Part shown: in pieces, positions 10,182 through 21,508 of the stretch | Layout of the letters: each line of letters begins with the position of its first letter | How positions within the stretch are numbered: the first letter of the stretch is position 1 | Origin: Apostichopus japonicus | Lineage: Eukaryota > Echinodermata > Holothuroidea > Aspidochirotida > Stichopodidae | DNA length: 64,000 nt | Reading direction: 5' to 3' | Assembly (NCBI RefSeq): GCF_037975245.1 | Contig: NC_092580.1 | Location: 26,394,501-26,458,500, forward strand | Program-made: the position numbers and the translations under genes | The notes under the pieces: model-generated | Database searches by the model: none | Seen by the model: only the letters and a program-made list of their open reading frames with translations | Told to the model about the DNA's origin: nothing

Positions 10182-12021
10182 CACTGGCGGATCCAAGGGG
10201 GGGGCCAAGGGGGGCCATGGCCCCCCCCCCAAAGGCGAGCCAAAAAGTGTTTCCGAACATCCGCTAAATCATATGATTGGAAATTTAAAAAATCGAGAGG
10301 AATAGCAGTGGTAGACTAGTCTAAACCTTTTCGTTTTCTGGTTTAAAATTAAATGCAGAGCTCCCAACTGACCCGCAATTCGCGGGAATTAGACCCGCAT
10401 TCTAACACCCAAACCCGCTGACCCGCACAAGTGTCCGAAAAAACCGCATTGTCATTGTCAAGTATACATAAAAAAAAATGCATCAATTTTTGACTTAGCA
10501 ACCATCATTTCTTTAGCATTTAGCATAATAGAGTATAAAACCTCCTTTACAGTATCATTTGAACCTCAAATTAGCCTATATTTCTTTTCATTGGGGCGAG
10601 CAGCGAACATTTTCATGCCACGGGAAAGAATGAATTATCACCTACTATTCAATTTATTGATGTTACACACAAAATAATGCATATTTCTCAGAAAATTTTG
10701 GGTGACAAAAGCCTTTCTAAGTGCCACCATTTTACATGTAGGCATCACCAGGATTCCAAAAAAATCAAAAGGGGAGGGGGACACCCCCTCCCCTTATACC
10801 CTTCCCCCAGGACGGCGATTCGTGGCATGGACCAGCATTTGCCTTCCCAAGAGTTGGGAGCTATGTAAATGTATGCATGGGCGGCGATCCTGCGGGGGGG
10901 GGGGGGGGGGGGGAAAGGGGGATATATCCCTCCATGAAAATGGGTGGAGGGGATGTAATACACCATATCCCCCCCCCCCCCCCACCAAATGCCAAGGATA
11001 AGAATATTTTCATGCCTACATTTATGTATCATCGTGAATGTACGGCTCTTTTTTAGCTTCATTTCTCGCCTACCATAAACGCAGTGCGATCTTTTCAAAT
11101 AAACCGTCTTTATCTTTATCACGGTATTGATATAGTACATATATGCACCCTCATAGTATTCATATAGGCCCTATAGTAGGCCTACACACGTACATGTTCC
11201 CTCGAACAGCTGAGAATCTCATGTTACCAGGGTAATGCTTTATACACGTTTCACCTGGATGCCGTAGCAATCGGTACCTAGGAATGTGACTATGTGTAAT
11301 TGTGTATTGCATGTGTATAGGCCTATAATAGCCTGCATGAGGCCATTTTCTTCATCGAATAATATAAAAGAGCTCTCGAACATTCTAACGTAGCGCCTGA
11401 AACAAGATTGACAGGGGCAATTTTCCCCAAATAACACCCGAAATTAAAAAAAAAAGTATTTTGGATCCTGATTATGAGATATTTCGGACATGATATCCCT
11501 ATTTTAAAGTTGGGTATATGCCGCTTGGAAACCTTGGGAAGTGCCGTTTCCGGCCATCTAGAGGGTTTGTAAATCCCCAAATTTTCTTGTACGCTTCGCG
11601 CCAACTCATGGTAGCGCTACGCTTAGATAGTCAACAATGTCATATCCCCCCCCCCCCACTCGGAAGTACGGATCGCCGCCCATGAATGTATGAGCATGAG
11701 GATTTACAGTTTAACACAATTTTGCAGTTACAGGCTGGTTGTAAGAAATCTATAACCTATGAGAAATAAAATTTCTTGAGAAAGATGATCCCAACTTTGT
11801 TTTATAAATACTTTAGAAAATTACACCTGGGAAACATTTTTTTTAGAAGTAAATTAACATCACCATTGTACACTTTTGTCGCACCAAATTGCATCTGAGG
11901 GCATTCAGTAATAGAAAATTTTCCAAAGGGGAGGGGGCACCCCCTCCCCTTAGACCCCTCCCCCATATCACTCTAATGCCACTTTGGCCCCTCCCAAACA
12001 AAGGTCCTGGATCCGCCAGTG
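10182..12021. mobile_element. hAT-like non-autonomous element, family A copy 1 (1840 bp)
   Basis: The ends are CACTGGCGGATCC and GGATCCGCCAGTG, with an exact 8-bp duplication GCTTATAA at 10174-10181 and 12022-12029. It aligns in reverse orientation to the element at 52062-53071 over its full length, except for the nested insertion 10876-11684. G/C homopolymers and the G-rich hairpin GGGGAGGGGG/CCCCCTCCCC occur near both ends. No transposase is encoded. Confidence 0.88.
10876..11684. mobile_element. TIR element nested in family A, family B copy 1 (809 bp)
   Basis: The ends are CATGGGCGGCGATC and GATCGCCGCCCATG, flanked by the 8-bp duplication AATGTATG (10868-10875, 11685-11692). The sister element at 52062-53071 has the uninterrupted site near 52375. 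It contains one copy of the shared internal module (about 11522-11630). It has no coding capacity. Confidence 0.88.
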
Positions 12022-12750
12022 GCTTATAAGTGTAATGAAAACACACCTTACGCGTGTATACTATACTTACCAATCAGAGAAGAGATCGACTATAGCAGAC
12101 TACCATTGTTTCTTGGTTTGGATCAATGAGCGTCGTCTGAGACAGGTATGAGAAGCGTGCGGTGCTAAAATCATCATGCAAGCATAAAATAAAAAAATAA
12201 TAATACAAAAAATCTATATACCACATTCTGTAAATAAGCAATCAATACATAATACAAGTTTAATTTTGATTCTGTGTGGCTGATAGCAACATCTTCAAGC
12301 TGCTTCGACAATCCACAGAAAGACAGAACTTGAATTGGAATAGGTAACTATTTCTACCAATACTGAGTAAGTTATCAAGAATTATTGCTACATTCCATAT
12401 AATAAAGAGCACGATAGACTTCGTATCAGTTTAATATATAACTTTTAAACAAGCGATCTTTGTAAACGTTTACTATACAGTCGTGATTATTTCAGAGAAT
12501 AAGAGATATACCTGGAATTCAGTACACGCTTATAGCTTCAAAATTTGGATTGGGAACATGTGAACATAACATATGTTACAGAGGCCCGGAATGGGGCCAG
12601 GGGATAGGAGGGAGGGGTAAGGTCACATATATCCATACATACAGATGCATGTCTACGAAAATGTCAACTCATCGATTATAATATATACATATCTTTTAAA
12701 TCAAAGCAAGAACAAAGTTAGGAACATATTTCTTTAATTCTTATGTTTCA
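12022..12750. other. Spacer upstream of the Ly6 gene
   Basis: No feature is seen beyond the duplicated target site at its left edge. The Ly6 promoter and any upstream exon are not identifiable. Confidence 0.5.
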
Positions 12751-12758
12751 GAATCAAG

Positions 12759-15729
12759 ATGACCAAAACGATAATAATAACGATTGTTGTTGGCCTGATA
12801 TTTCGCGGTAAGTAATATGTTTTTTATTAAATGTTGTGGAGAAAGTATATTCCCAAAGACGAAACCTAGGTAAGAAACGCCAAGGATTCTCACGGTACTA
12901 ATACATACCCTCAGTGCTAATCCCCTTACATTAGGATTGTTACCACGTGCAGCGATTAAGCCAGGAATTTGAAAAGGGGGGTGAGCACTTTTTGCGATTG
13001 ATATGGGGGAGGGGTTTAAGGGAGGGGGTGTCCCCCCTCCCCTTCGAGATATTTTTGAACAATTGAAGGTCCTTAGATGCGATCTGGTGCAATGTTTTGC
13101 CAGTTTCATCATTATCATATGATATCATATTATCAGCAGATTTTGTTTCCTGTTTGAATTCTTTTACATGTTCTTTTACATAATATAAGAAAGACAAACA
13201 TAGGCCTAGTGCTCTATTACAATTTTTCCAGTAGGACGATTCTTGTTTATTGTCCAATGTCTACATTTGACGAACTTAACTGATGGACAATATAAACTTT
13301 CTTATTTTGTAAGACAGCCAGATGTGCAGTGGCCTAAAAACAAATATCGTTATCGTAGTATATTAGCAGTGTAATAATTATTTATAGGAAGTGCGTATCA
13401 CGTACGCTTGCTAGCTTAGCTTCATAACATTCTGTTCGTGCAACAACTTAGGACGAATCATAGGAAGGATGAGAACGAACGTTGTCGACGTCGTTGTGCA
13501 TACGGTTAGGTAGGCAATATGTATTTTATTACGCAGTGGCCAACTGTAGGTTTGTGATATAGGCTATACGGGCTACATATAGCTAATTGCATCTGCAAAC
13601 TAAGTAAGTATAGTTGAATCAGTAGGCCTGAATGTTACTATAATCGAGTTAACGGAGCTGACGAGCATTCAAGATCAAAAGAGCACTGACAAAATACCAT
13701 GCTAAAAAACAATAGTTTTTTAAACATTTTTTTCGACACTGAACGTGACCATGACGGTGGTCTATAGCGCACGTATCACCATTCGCTTGAATTGGGAATA
13801 GATCGAAATATCACAAGATTCTCTGATAACATATACATCCCTAATAGCAATGGTTGATATGAATTCAAATGATGTTTGATATGTTGAGTAAGACTGTAAA
13901 AATGTAATACGTTTCACCAAGTTAAATCATTCGTGTCATTCGTTTGGAATACACAAACTCAAACATTTTGAGATTTACAACTCCAGATAGCTAATATCAA
14001 CTAAATTTATTCCGTTTCGAAATATCTTGACTCTGTTATTTTTTCATAAAATATCTACAAACCGTGATCCTTGCATCAATAATCGACTATTTTTTTATAT
14101 TCATTTCTGCCCCCCCCCCTTTGTTTTAGATTTTGTCTTTTTTTCTTGTTATTATCGATGACGTTGAATCCTTTCTTTAAATGTAACTAATAAATGTATC
14201 ACTTCGAAGTTAACCACATGCATATACCATCCAAACGGAATATAATATGTCCCCCCCCCCACCCCGCCCCGTAGCGTCCAGGTGATATCATATTGGGCAA
14301 ACTTCCAACATGCTAACATCAATTATATAATTGTGTATATTTCGCAAACGGACAGTTTTTGTTGTAGTTGAAAATAATTAGCTATAGCCACCAGCATCAT
14401 GGTATATTAATAATGAGTTTTCTTTGCTTCATCAATAGAAAAGCTCTCTGATTTCAGTTTTTCGATGCTCAAAATCCCATTAAAATGCTGGTTATTATCT
14501 CGACTAGTCTAATTTCATGTAAATGAATTAAAAGTTACGAATATCGTGCCCCTCCTTAAATTGTTGGTGAATTCCCCTCACTTGAAACTCAGAATTCCTT
14601 GCTACGGGCTTGATATGCACTCTACCGCACTCCACACGTTGAATGGTATATATATGTAACTTTTTTTCAATCATGGAATCCGGGATCATATGGAAGAATA
14701 CAAGCACTACGGGAAGGGCATATCCCACCCACCCCTCCCCGCCGCTGTAACCGTGCACGGTACGTTCTATCGAAGGAGGGGGGGGGGTGGGGTGAACACG
14801 TCTTCCGGTTGCTGTGCCCTAAAAAGGGATTACCACAGCCGGGAATCTTCCCCTATAATAATTCTTTTAAACTTCGTTTTCAGCTGATACATTAAAGTGT
14901 TACAATTCCTACCAAATTGGGTGTCGTGATGCAGACAATCAGTATGCTCTGACGTGCGCTGGAATGGAACACAATAATCGAGATCCAATTGAGACCGTCT
15001 GCGCAGCGGGAGAGGAGTGTGTGAAGATGACTGCTTTATACAGTTGTAAGTACGTGGGTAAATTAGAGTAAACATTGTTTTAGGCCGCTGTTCAATTGAT
15101 CAGTATTGTCCCATACGGGCTCGGATCTAAGGATTATGGGTGTGTACACCATCAACCAACCACCACCCTCCCAACCCCATTTTCTTAATCACATCCAAAC
15201 ATTGGAAAGTAGTTATCAGCATCATTTCGTGCATTTCTATGTACTTGTAGATCTTGTCTATATATTTATTAGTTGACTATATTTATAGCCTAAACATGAC
15301 ACAGAATGTACAATTTGACGTTTATTTTTGTTCTCTGGCAGACTCTATATTCGTGAAAGTCATATTCAACAAACTGAGGCCATGCCCAATATATATTTTG
15401 TGTATATATTTATAAATAGTGATTCATTATCGTTTTCTTCAATACTTTCTCCAGATAAGGATATGTTTATGGTCGATCTGGGCAAGGCAGAATGCAAACA
15501 AGTAACAATTCAAGATTGCGTCGATAGAGACATGCTACCAAAAGAGTTTGAGGTCGAACTCCGCCCACTCGATGCTTTCATTGAGGCATTCGATCTTACG
15601 GAAGAAAAGTTGGAAGTTTGCACTTGCAGTGACAAAGATCTTTGCAACAGGGCCTTTAACACGACTGGCGGATTTCTAGCCATTATATTGACGAGTCTCG
15701 TTGCCTTCAATGGCTTCATACTGGGATAA
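12759..15729 (+). CDS. Ly6/uPAR (three-finger) domain GPI-anchored protein
   Basis: Three exons are 12759-12807, 14884-15045 and 15455-15729, all GT-AG and phase 1 at both junctions. They give 161 residues. Exon 1 encodes the signal peptide (MTKTIIITIVVGLIFR). The mature part has ten cysteines in the LU-domain pattern, from LKCYN to the closing VCTCSDKDLCNRA, which is the family hallmark CxC...DLCN. After a short NTTGG linker the last about 20 residues are hydrophobic (FLAIILTSLVAFNGFILG), as needed for GPI attachment. The start follows an acceptor at 12750-12751, so an upstream non-coding exon is likely. Such proteins sit on the outer leaflet of the plasma membrane as receptors or modulators. 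The ligand cannot be told. The first intron carries a transposon remnant (12955-13060). Confidence 0.88.
12955..13060. mobile_element. Transposon remnant in Ly6 intron 1
   Basis: AGCCAGGAATTTG matches the termini of the CAGGCGCGTAGCCA elements. The G-rich hairpin GGAGGGGTTTAAGGGAGGGG / CCCCCTCCCC matches family A. No complete ends are visible. Confidence 0.5.
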
Positions 15730-16951
15730 GTTTTGAAGCAAACTTTGTTTCGCTCCAAAGTTTAAAGTTAATATGATGTCAATAAATCGGTATACGAAAT
15801 CGATATACCAAGCATCTATTTTTTAACATGAATAAATCGTGAAAACGGAAAAGCAAAATAGCAAATTCATTATCAAAGTACTTCCGCAGGTGTGTAATAC
15901 GATTACCATGGAAACCAAAAACTACTAAGTTCTTGAAGGGGATATAGGAAATGTATGTCATACATAGTTTTAAGTGTCAAGTTAAATTTATTGATCATCA
16001 CAGTCTGCGATCCTTCCCCACTTATTAATATATTCATTTTACAATTTCAACCAAAAATATTCAATATGCTTTCCAAGCTGCCTGCCAAATTCGAAGTGGC
16101 GTTTACGTATATATGTATCCAATTGTAACAATCAAGCTTATGAATATGATACGTACAACTAATCAATCTTATACGACGGTACAAAGAGAAACCCCTCTTT
16201 GTTTAGTTTCTTTTTTGTGATCATATGCTCAGAATTTCACATTTCTACAAAATATAAATGAAAACATAAACAAATATGGACTTTCATTTTGCTTCAAATT
16301 CAATATTCTTCGAGTAGGTTGTATTGATTGAATCTGGTCTTTCATGCAGATGTTATTATCTGACTGTTGTTTTATTATTTTCATTTTTTTTTTATATGAA
16401 TGATGACAGAATGACCTATATATACTACTGTACATTTTCTTTTTATTTGCAAATACCGTTCGTATAATTTTGGTTCATGCCAAATATATAGTGCATCCGA
16501 AGAGTTCACTTGACTCTGTCCATCTTCTCCCCCTACTCCCCAAAAACCACACTTTGATCTCATCAACTACCGCGTAATTAAAGGACAAATACTGCAAAGT
16601 GGACAGGATTGCCCCAAGAGTCATACATGATCATTACCAGAATTTTCTGTGGTGGACTACCCCCGCCAGAAACCCCTAATTGTCCCCCAAACCCGCCCTC
16701 AAACCCTCACCCCCGAAAACAAAAATCGATCTTGATTATTTCTACGAGTAACGAAGTGAACAGAAGAAAACTAAATGACATACAAGCAGAAAGTTTATGT
16801 TGTTGTTCAGCGAGCCAGAATCCCGACCCTCCCCCCCCCCAGCCCCAGCCAACGCACACACATACACACAAATTATTCAGCTTAACGATTAATCTGGTCA
16901 CACTTACTGCAATAATGTTCAGCATACCATGCATCATCGTCATACATTATA
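15730..16951. other. 3' flank of the Ly6 gene
   Basis: No coding sequence is seen. The polyadenylation site is likely near 15780 (AATAAA at 15780-15785, 51 bp after the stop). Confidence 0.5.
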
Positions 16952-17216
16952 CCCAACAAACACAAAAACGTTTTTAAAACGTTATTCAAACGTTTCGTCT
17001 TTTGTTTTGATAACGTTATTTGTGGTGTAATAATTATGTCACGAAAACGTTTTCAGGCTATTATTTCAAAACATGTTTTCGTTAAAACATTAATATAAAA
17101 TTAATATCTCATAAAAACATTATGCCGACGTTTTTATAACATCACATTTAACGTTATAAAAACATATTTTAGAGGCTCTTTTAAAAATGTTATGATAACG
17201 TTTTGTGTTTGCTGGG
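16952..17216. mobile_element. MITE with AACGTT-rich interior
   Basis: Inverted ends CCCAACAAACACAAAA and TTTTGTGTTTGCTGGG enclose many copies of AACGTTTT/AAAACGTT and AAAAACATT in both orientations. It is non-coding. A clear target duplication is not visible. Confidence 0.7.
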
Positions 17217-19095
17217 CAATTACCAGACCTCATCGGTGGTGTTACACACCTGCCAGTATAGTATATGTATTCATCCTTCTATTTTCTAAGACAGTTGCCT
17301 AACAATTCATACTCGCTCATGTCAAGGGATTTATGTATCCGGGGTACTGCGGTAGATTAGTACTCGAATTCTGCACTTGGAGCCGGACACTCTTTTTTCC
17401 CCAAGGCATCCCTCCATATGCTTTCAGGCCCCCAATTGACTCCGGGCCCCAGCGCTGATTACCCTTTGAAATCCTGGGTCATGTGGACAACTTCAAAATT
17501 TAAATTATGCATTTTACAAAATCCATTTCTACTACAGAAAAAAACAACAACATTGTAATAATAAATACAGTAAATAGAACTTCAAGCATATGTGGGTCGA
17601 TGATGCCATTATAGACCTGAACAGGGTAATTTTCTCCCTCACACCCCCTCCAATTTTGGTGAAGATAACAATGTGCTACATTCCATAAATATGACCTGCC
17701 ACCTTGTTTGGTAAAAGAGTAAAAAAAAACATCATATTTGTAATTATTTCCTTTTCTTTTGCAAAGTTGCCCTCTTGCAGTTTCGTTGACCACTTTAAAG
17801 AATTTGTAATTTTCATTTGCAACTCACTGTGCTTATCAAACTGTATATGGGGGAAGGGGAGGAAGGTGGCGAATGACTGACCAGGGCCCGCTTGTGGCAA
17901 AGGTACCCGACCCACAGAAATGTTTAATCTATGCCAAATATTTTGCAGTACGTTTCATCAGGTGACCCGATGAGCTGGTCTGTAGTTCATATAGCCTAGT
18001 GCCCTAGTCTATGGTTGGTATTATTTCCGTCAATGTCACTTACTCTTATCTAGCGTCATACTTTCATTGTGTTACATTTTGTACTTTTCATTCCACTGCC
18101 GAGTATTGCTGACGAAGGTCCCAGTGGGACCGAAAATTCCAATATATTTTCTAAAACAATATACTCCTAATTTGTCAATATGAGTCTGCATATCTTATTT
18201 CTCTGCTTTTGTCTTTTTTTTCTCTGTTTATTCAGCATATTTTCCTTTTAAACAATATAGCATATACATATTGTTATAATTATAATCACCTTTTACAATT
18301 CTTGCATAGAACATGTTTTTTTATGAAATTTCAAGAACGGAACAACTCTGGGCATTCAGAAAATGCATGTTGTAATTGAATATAACTAACTTTATCTTTC
18401 TTACACTTACTTGTTTTTGAATGAATATAACGTTCAACATCAATTGCAAACTGTTTGTAATAGGCATGGCTAAGATTTAACCCGTTTGCTCTTCTTGTTA
18501 ACTAAATTTGTTGAGAAGATAAACGAGTTCCTTTTTTTTGACACTATCATATTTTACCAATGTAATTTGCATATTATGTGTTGCTAATGTCTTTTTTATA
18601 TTTATGTATAATGTCGTACTTTTGAGTTTTGCAAAGTCACTATACCATTGAACACTGACAGTGTCATGTCAGCTGTTCTTCAACGGCTCAAAAATGTAAC
18701 GGTACTTTTGTCCTTTCTTGCGATATTCCTATATTTGTTTCTCTCCAAACGACGTATACATTCACGATTCTATAGGCATCCAAAATGAGAAAGAAAAAAA
18801 TATTTTCGTGTATGATCGTAGACGAAATCAATAGCTTTAATTAAGAATTAGCAGTTATTTAGATGTATACTGGGGGAAAGGGTCAACAGGACCTTGCCGC
18901 TCAAATGTCAACAAGCATTCTCCTGCATGCCACTCATGCCACTCTATATGTGCCCTATCACTGAGAAACTCAATCGTTAATTGTAATAAACCTCAATTTC
19001 TTCAGAAAAGTACTTTTGAATACTGAGGAGTGCGTTTTGAAATCGTTCCAGCAATTTTTAATCTGCTCAAAATTGGAACCAATATTGATGAATAT
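17217..19095. other. Spacer with a single hammerhead motif
   Basis: No coding exons are seen. The only structured item is the hammerhead at 18103-18145. Confidence 0.5.
18103..18145 (+). ncRNA. Hammerhead ribozyme motif 5 (minimal stem III)
   Basis: Stem I GTATTG (18103-18108) pairs with CAATAT (18140-18145, one G-U). The core is CTGACGA at 18109-18115. Stem II is a 6-bp helix GGTCCC/GGGACC with loop AGT, preceded by an extra A. Then GAAA at 18132-18135, a minimal stem III and cleavage base C18139. The CUGANGA, A, stem II, GAAANNUC layout is the one known from Penelope-like elements. Confidence 0.7.
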
Positions 19096-19103
19096 TAGAA
19101 GAT

Positions 19104-19392
19104 CAGGCGCGTAGCCAAGGGGGGGGGGGTCGAAGGGGGCAGCCGCCCCCCCCCCCTTGAGCATATTTTGTTTTAATGCTTTTATGATATCGCTAGTATT
19201 TTCAAAAGAGAAAACGCTAAGATGCAACTAACAAGGCCTGGGAAGAGCCATTTCCAGCGATCTGGGAGGCATCTTCAGCCAAAATTTTCTTGTACGCTTC
19301 GCGCCAATCATGGTGGCGCTACGCTTAGATAGTTTGAAATGCCGAATCTCCAGTTTCGCCCCTCCCTTGGCAAATTCCTGGCTACGCGCTTG
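19104..19392. mobile_element. hAT-like MITE, CAGGCGCGTAGCC family (289 bp)
   Basis: The ends are CAGGCGCGTAGCCAAGG and CCTGGCTACGCGCTTG, with exact 8-bp duplications TAGAAGAT at 19096-19103 and 19393-19400. The interior is a G/C-run hairpin, then one copy of the shared module (19227-19335, minus orientation). Confidence 0.88.
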
Positions 19393-19454
19393 TAGAAGAT
19401 CCACTACCTTTTCACTGTACAACACAATCATTGCGGCCTGCATTGATTGTATAT

Positions 19455-19812
19455 ATGGCGTGTCTGTGACGTCATGCTGGTTCGACTCCTGCGTAGTTCA
19501 CTACGTTGTGTCCTTGGGCATGGTATGGCGGTCTGTTATACTCAACTCGTGATCCAAGGATTGCTGGTTCGATTCCTGCCTAGTTCATTACGTTGTGTCC
19601 TCGGGCAAGATGCCCTACCTCAATTGCCTCTCTCCACCCATGGGTTAAATGGGTACCTGTGAGGTATCTTGTCATTGGGCGCAGTATATAACTGCAGCCG
19701 CCTGGAGGGATTGTCTCTGGGACAGGTTATCATTGACCAGGGGTAACATATCATCTGTAAAGCGCTTTGAGACCTATTGCTGGTATAAAGCGCTATATAA
19801 AAGTGGAATATA

Positions 19813-19844
<32 letters not shown>

Positions 19845-19845
19845 A
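19455..19845 (+). repeat. SINE with L2-like 3' tail and (ATT)n
   Basis: Two B-box-like GCTGGTTCGA[C/T]TCCTG segments come first, with the GTTGTGTCCT[T/C]GGGCA motif after each. The tail has TGTAAAGCGCTTTGAGAC and AAAGCGCTATATAAAA, then ATT repeats. The first 110 bp look partially duplicated. The tail is the form found on L2/CR1-mobilised SINEs. Confidence 0.75.
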
Positions 19846-20570
19846 GCAATAAATGACAATAAAAGTACTGAAGACGCACATGAAGGGATTGAAAATCAGT
19901 TTGGCTATTATAGTGACAAAGTTAAGGAAGAGAACACACGTCATGATGATTGCCTTGATGATTGAGAAAAAAATGAGCGTAAAAACTTAAAGGTATTCTT
20001 AGGTAATCTTGTCTCAACGTATTCCCCGATTTAAAAATAAAAGCAATGCCACCCTCTGTTTTAGCGGCAACAGATTCATTCATTTAATGTGGCATTCTCA
20101 TCCTGAGCTATAAACAGGATATGTATCTGGGCAATCCGTATCTCAGTTGTGCCTACCCTATAGGCCTACTGTGTAATCGTAGTGTGCGTTATGTGCGAGC
20201 ATTTTCCGCTGGTTCACAATGGTGCTAGTTGTACACAAGTTTCTATTGGCATTGAAACACTGCATTTGTCAGAGTAAAACAAATCCTCCATGCGACGGGG
20301 GAAAACCTTTTTTCCCGATTTTCGCTGGCATGTCGTACGACAGCTACAGACCGAGGGATCTGCTGCACTTGAAATATTCGCATCGCTACTTTGTGATAAT
20401 TTACTCTAATCCGTTAAAAGTAGCTTTCTGATAGATAAATAGTATAAATTTATTACTAAGGGTACACAATTTTTTAGTTTTGTTGTTGGCAATCCACATG
20501 TACTTCCTCTTTGACTATACGTTCTCTTTTTAACCCATGGAATCAGATTTTAGTACACGTGCACCCGGCA

Positions 20571-21247
20571 TTATATAATCCAACGAGGTCAATGAATCTG
20601 GAGAAACTATCACACAGTAAATACGCGCGTACGCGCGTACCATGTATGGAGGGTCATGTGATGTGTTCCAGGGTGGTACTAATATACTACTCTCCCTATT
20701 ACGCATGATAATTTCACCCAACTAGTACGTAAATGTATTTGCGTGCTTAGAGCAGCAGACGACACCCGTTACCTAGCAATAACCGTGCTTGTAGCCTAAC
20801 GTGATAGCTATATTTCCGTCGAACAGCATTAGGCTCTGTTCCATGGAGAATTCCGTGGTTGCACTGAACTAAACATTTCCCCACATTTCATTCACTTATA
20901 GCGTGTTGTAATAACGTTAGGCCATATGAGACAAAGCTTGCCTCTAGAGCTGTATTAATAAGTAAGATCTATTATGTAGAAGGCCTGCCTTCATTCAAGA
21001 GAATAAGGTTGAACGTTAGCATTAGCACTATTTCGTAGGCCTGAAGTACCAGTACCTTCTTATGCCGTTAGTTCCCATGTCCGAACCGACCAATCTTTCA
21101 CGAAGTCACTAACACTGTTCTCGAACTGCTACAGAGAAATATCAGTATAGTACCACCCTGGAACACATCACATGACCCTCCATACATGGTACGCGCGCAC
21201 CCAATTGACATGAATCCTCCAGATTCATTTACCTCGTTGATATAATC
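20571..21247. repeat. Inverted repeat with arms of about 100-120 bp
   Basis: The left arm 20571-20691 and right arm 21145-21247 are reverse complements with small indels, including CATGTATGGAGGGTCATGTG and GTTCCAGGGTGGTACTA. The loop is about 450 bp without coding sequence. It ends about 260 bp upstream of the glycosyltransferase ATG. It is either a foldback MITE or an inverted duplication. Confidence 0.75.
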
Positions 21248-21508
21248 ATCGCCAGCTGATCTCGTGATTGTTAACCATAGAAATTGAAGTAGGGCTTACT
21301 TCAATTTCTATTTTGTAAACAAACCTAGTAAGGAATTACTCACCCCTGGACATTGGTAACAAAGCGCCACCACATTGATGAGTGGCTTCAGAACAGGTCG
21401 TATGACATTCGTTCTCCTTACATCAATTTCTATGTTGTAAACAAACCATGCTGTCAGGCAGTATAATTTCCATTACTGTGCAACGTTTTCTGTATTTGTA
21501 TTCCTAAA

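Noticed and set aside
17948-17985. Hammerhead-like text (TTTCATCAGGTGACCCGATGAG)
   Set aside because: On neither strand do the CUGANGA core, stem II and GAAA occur in the right order.
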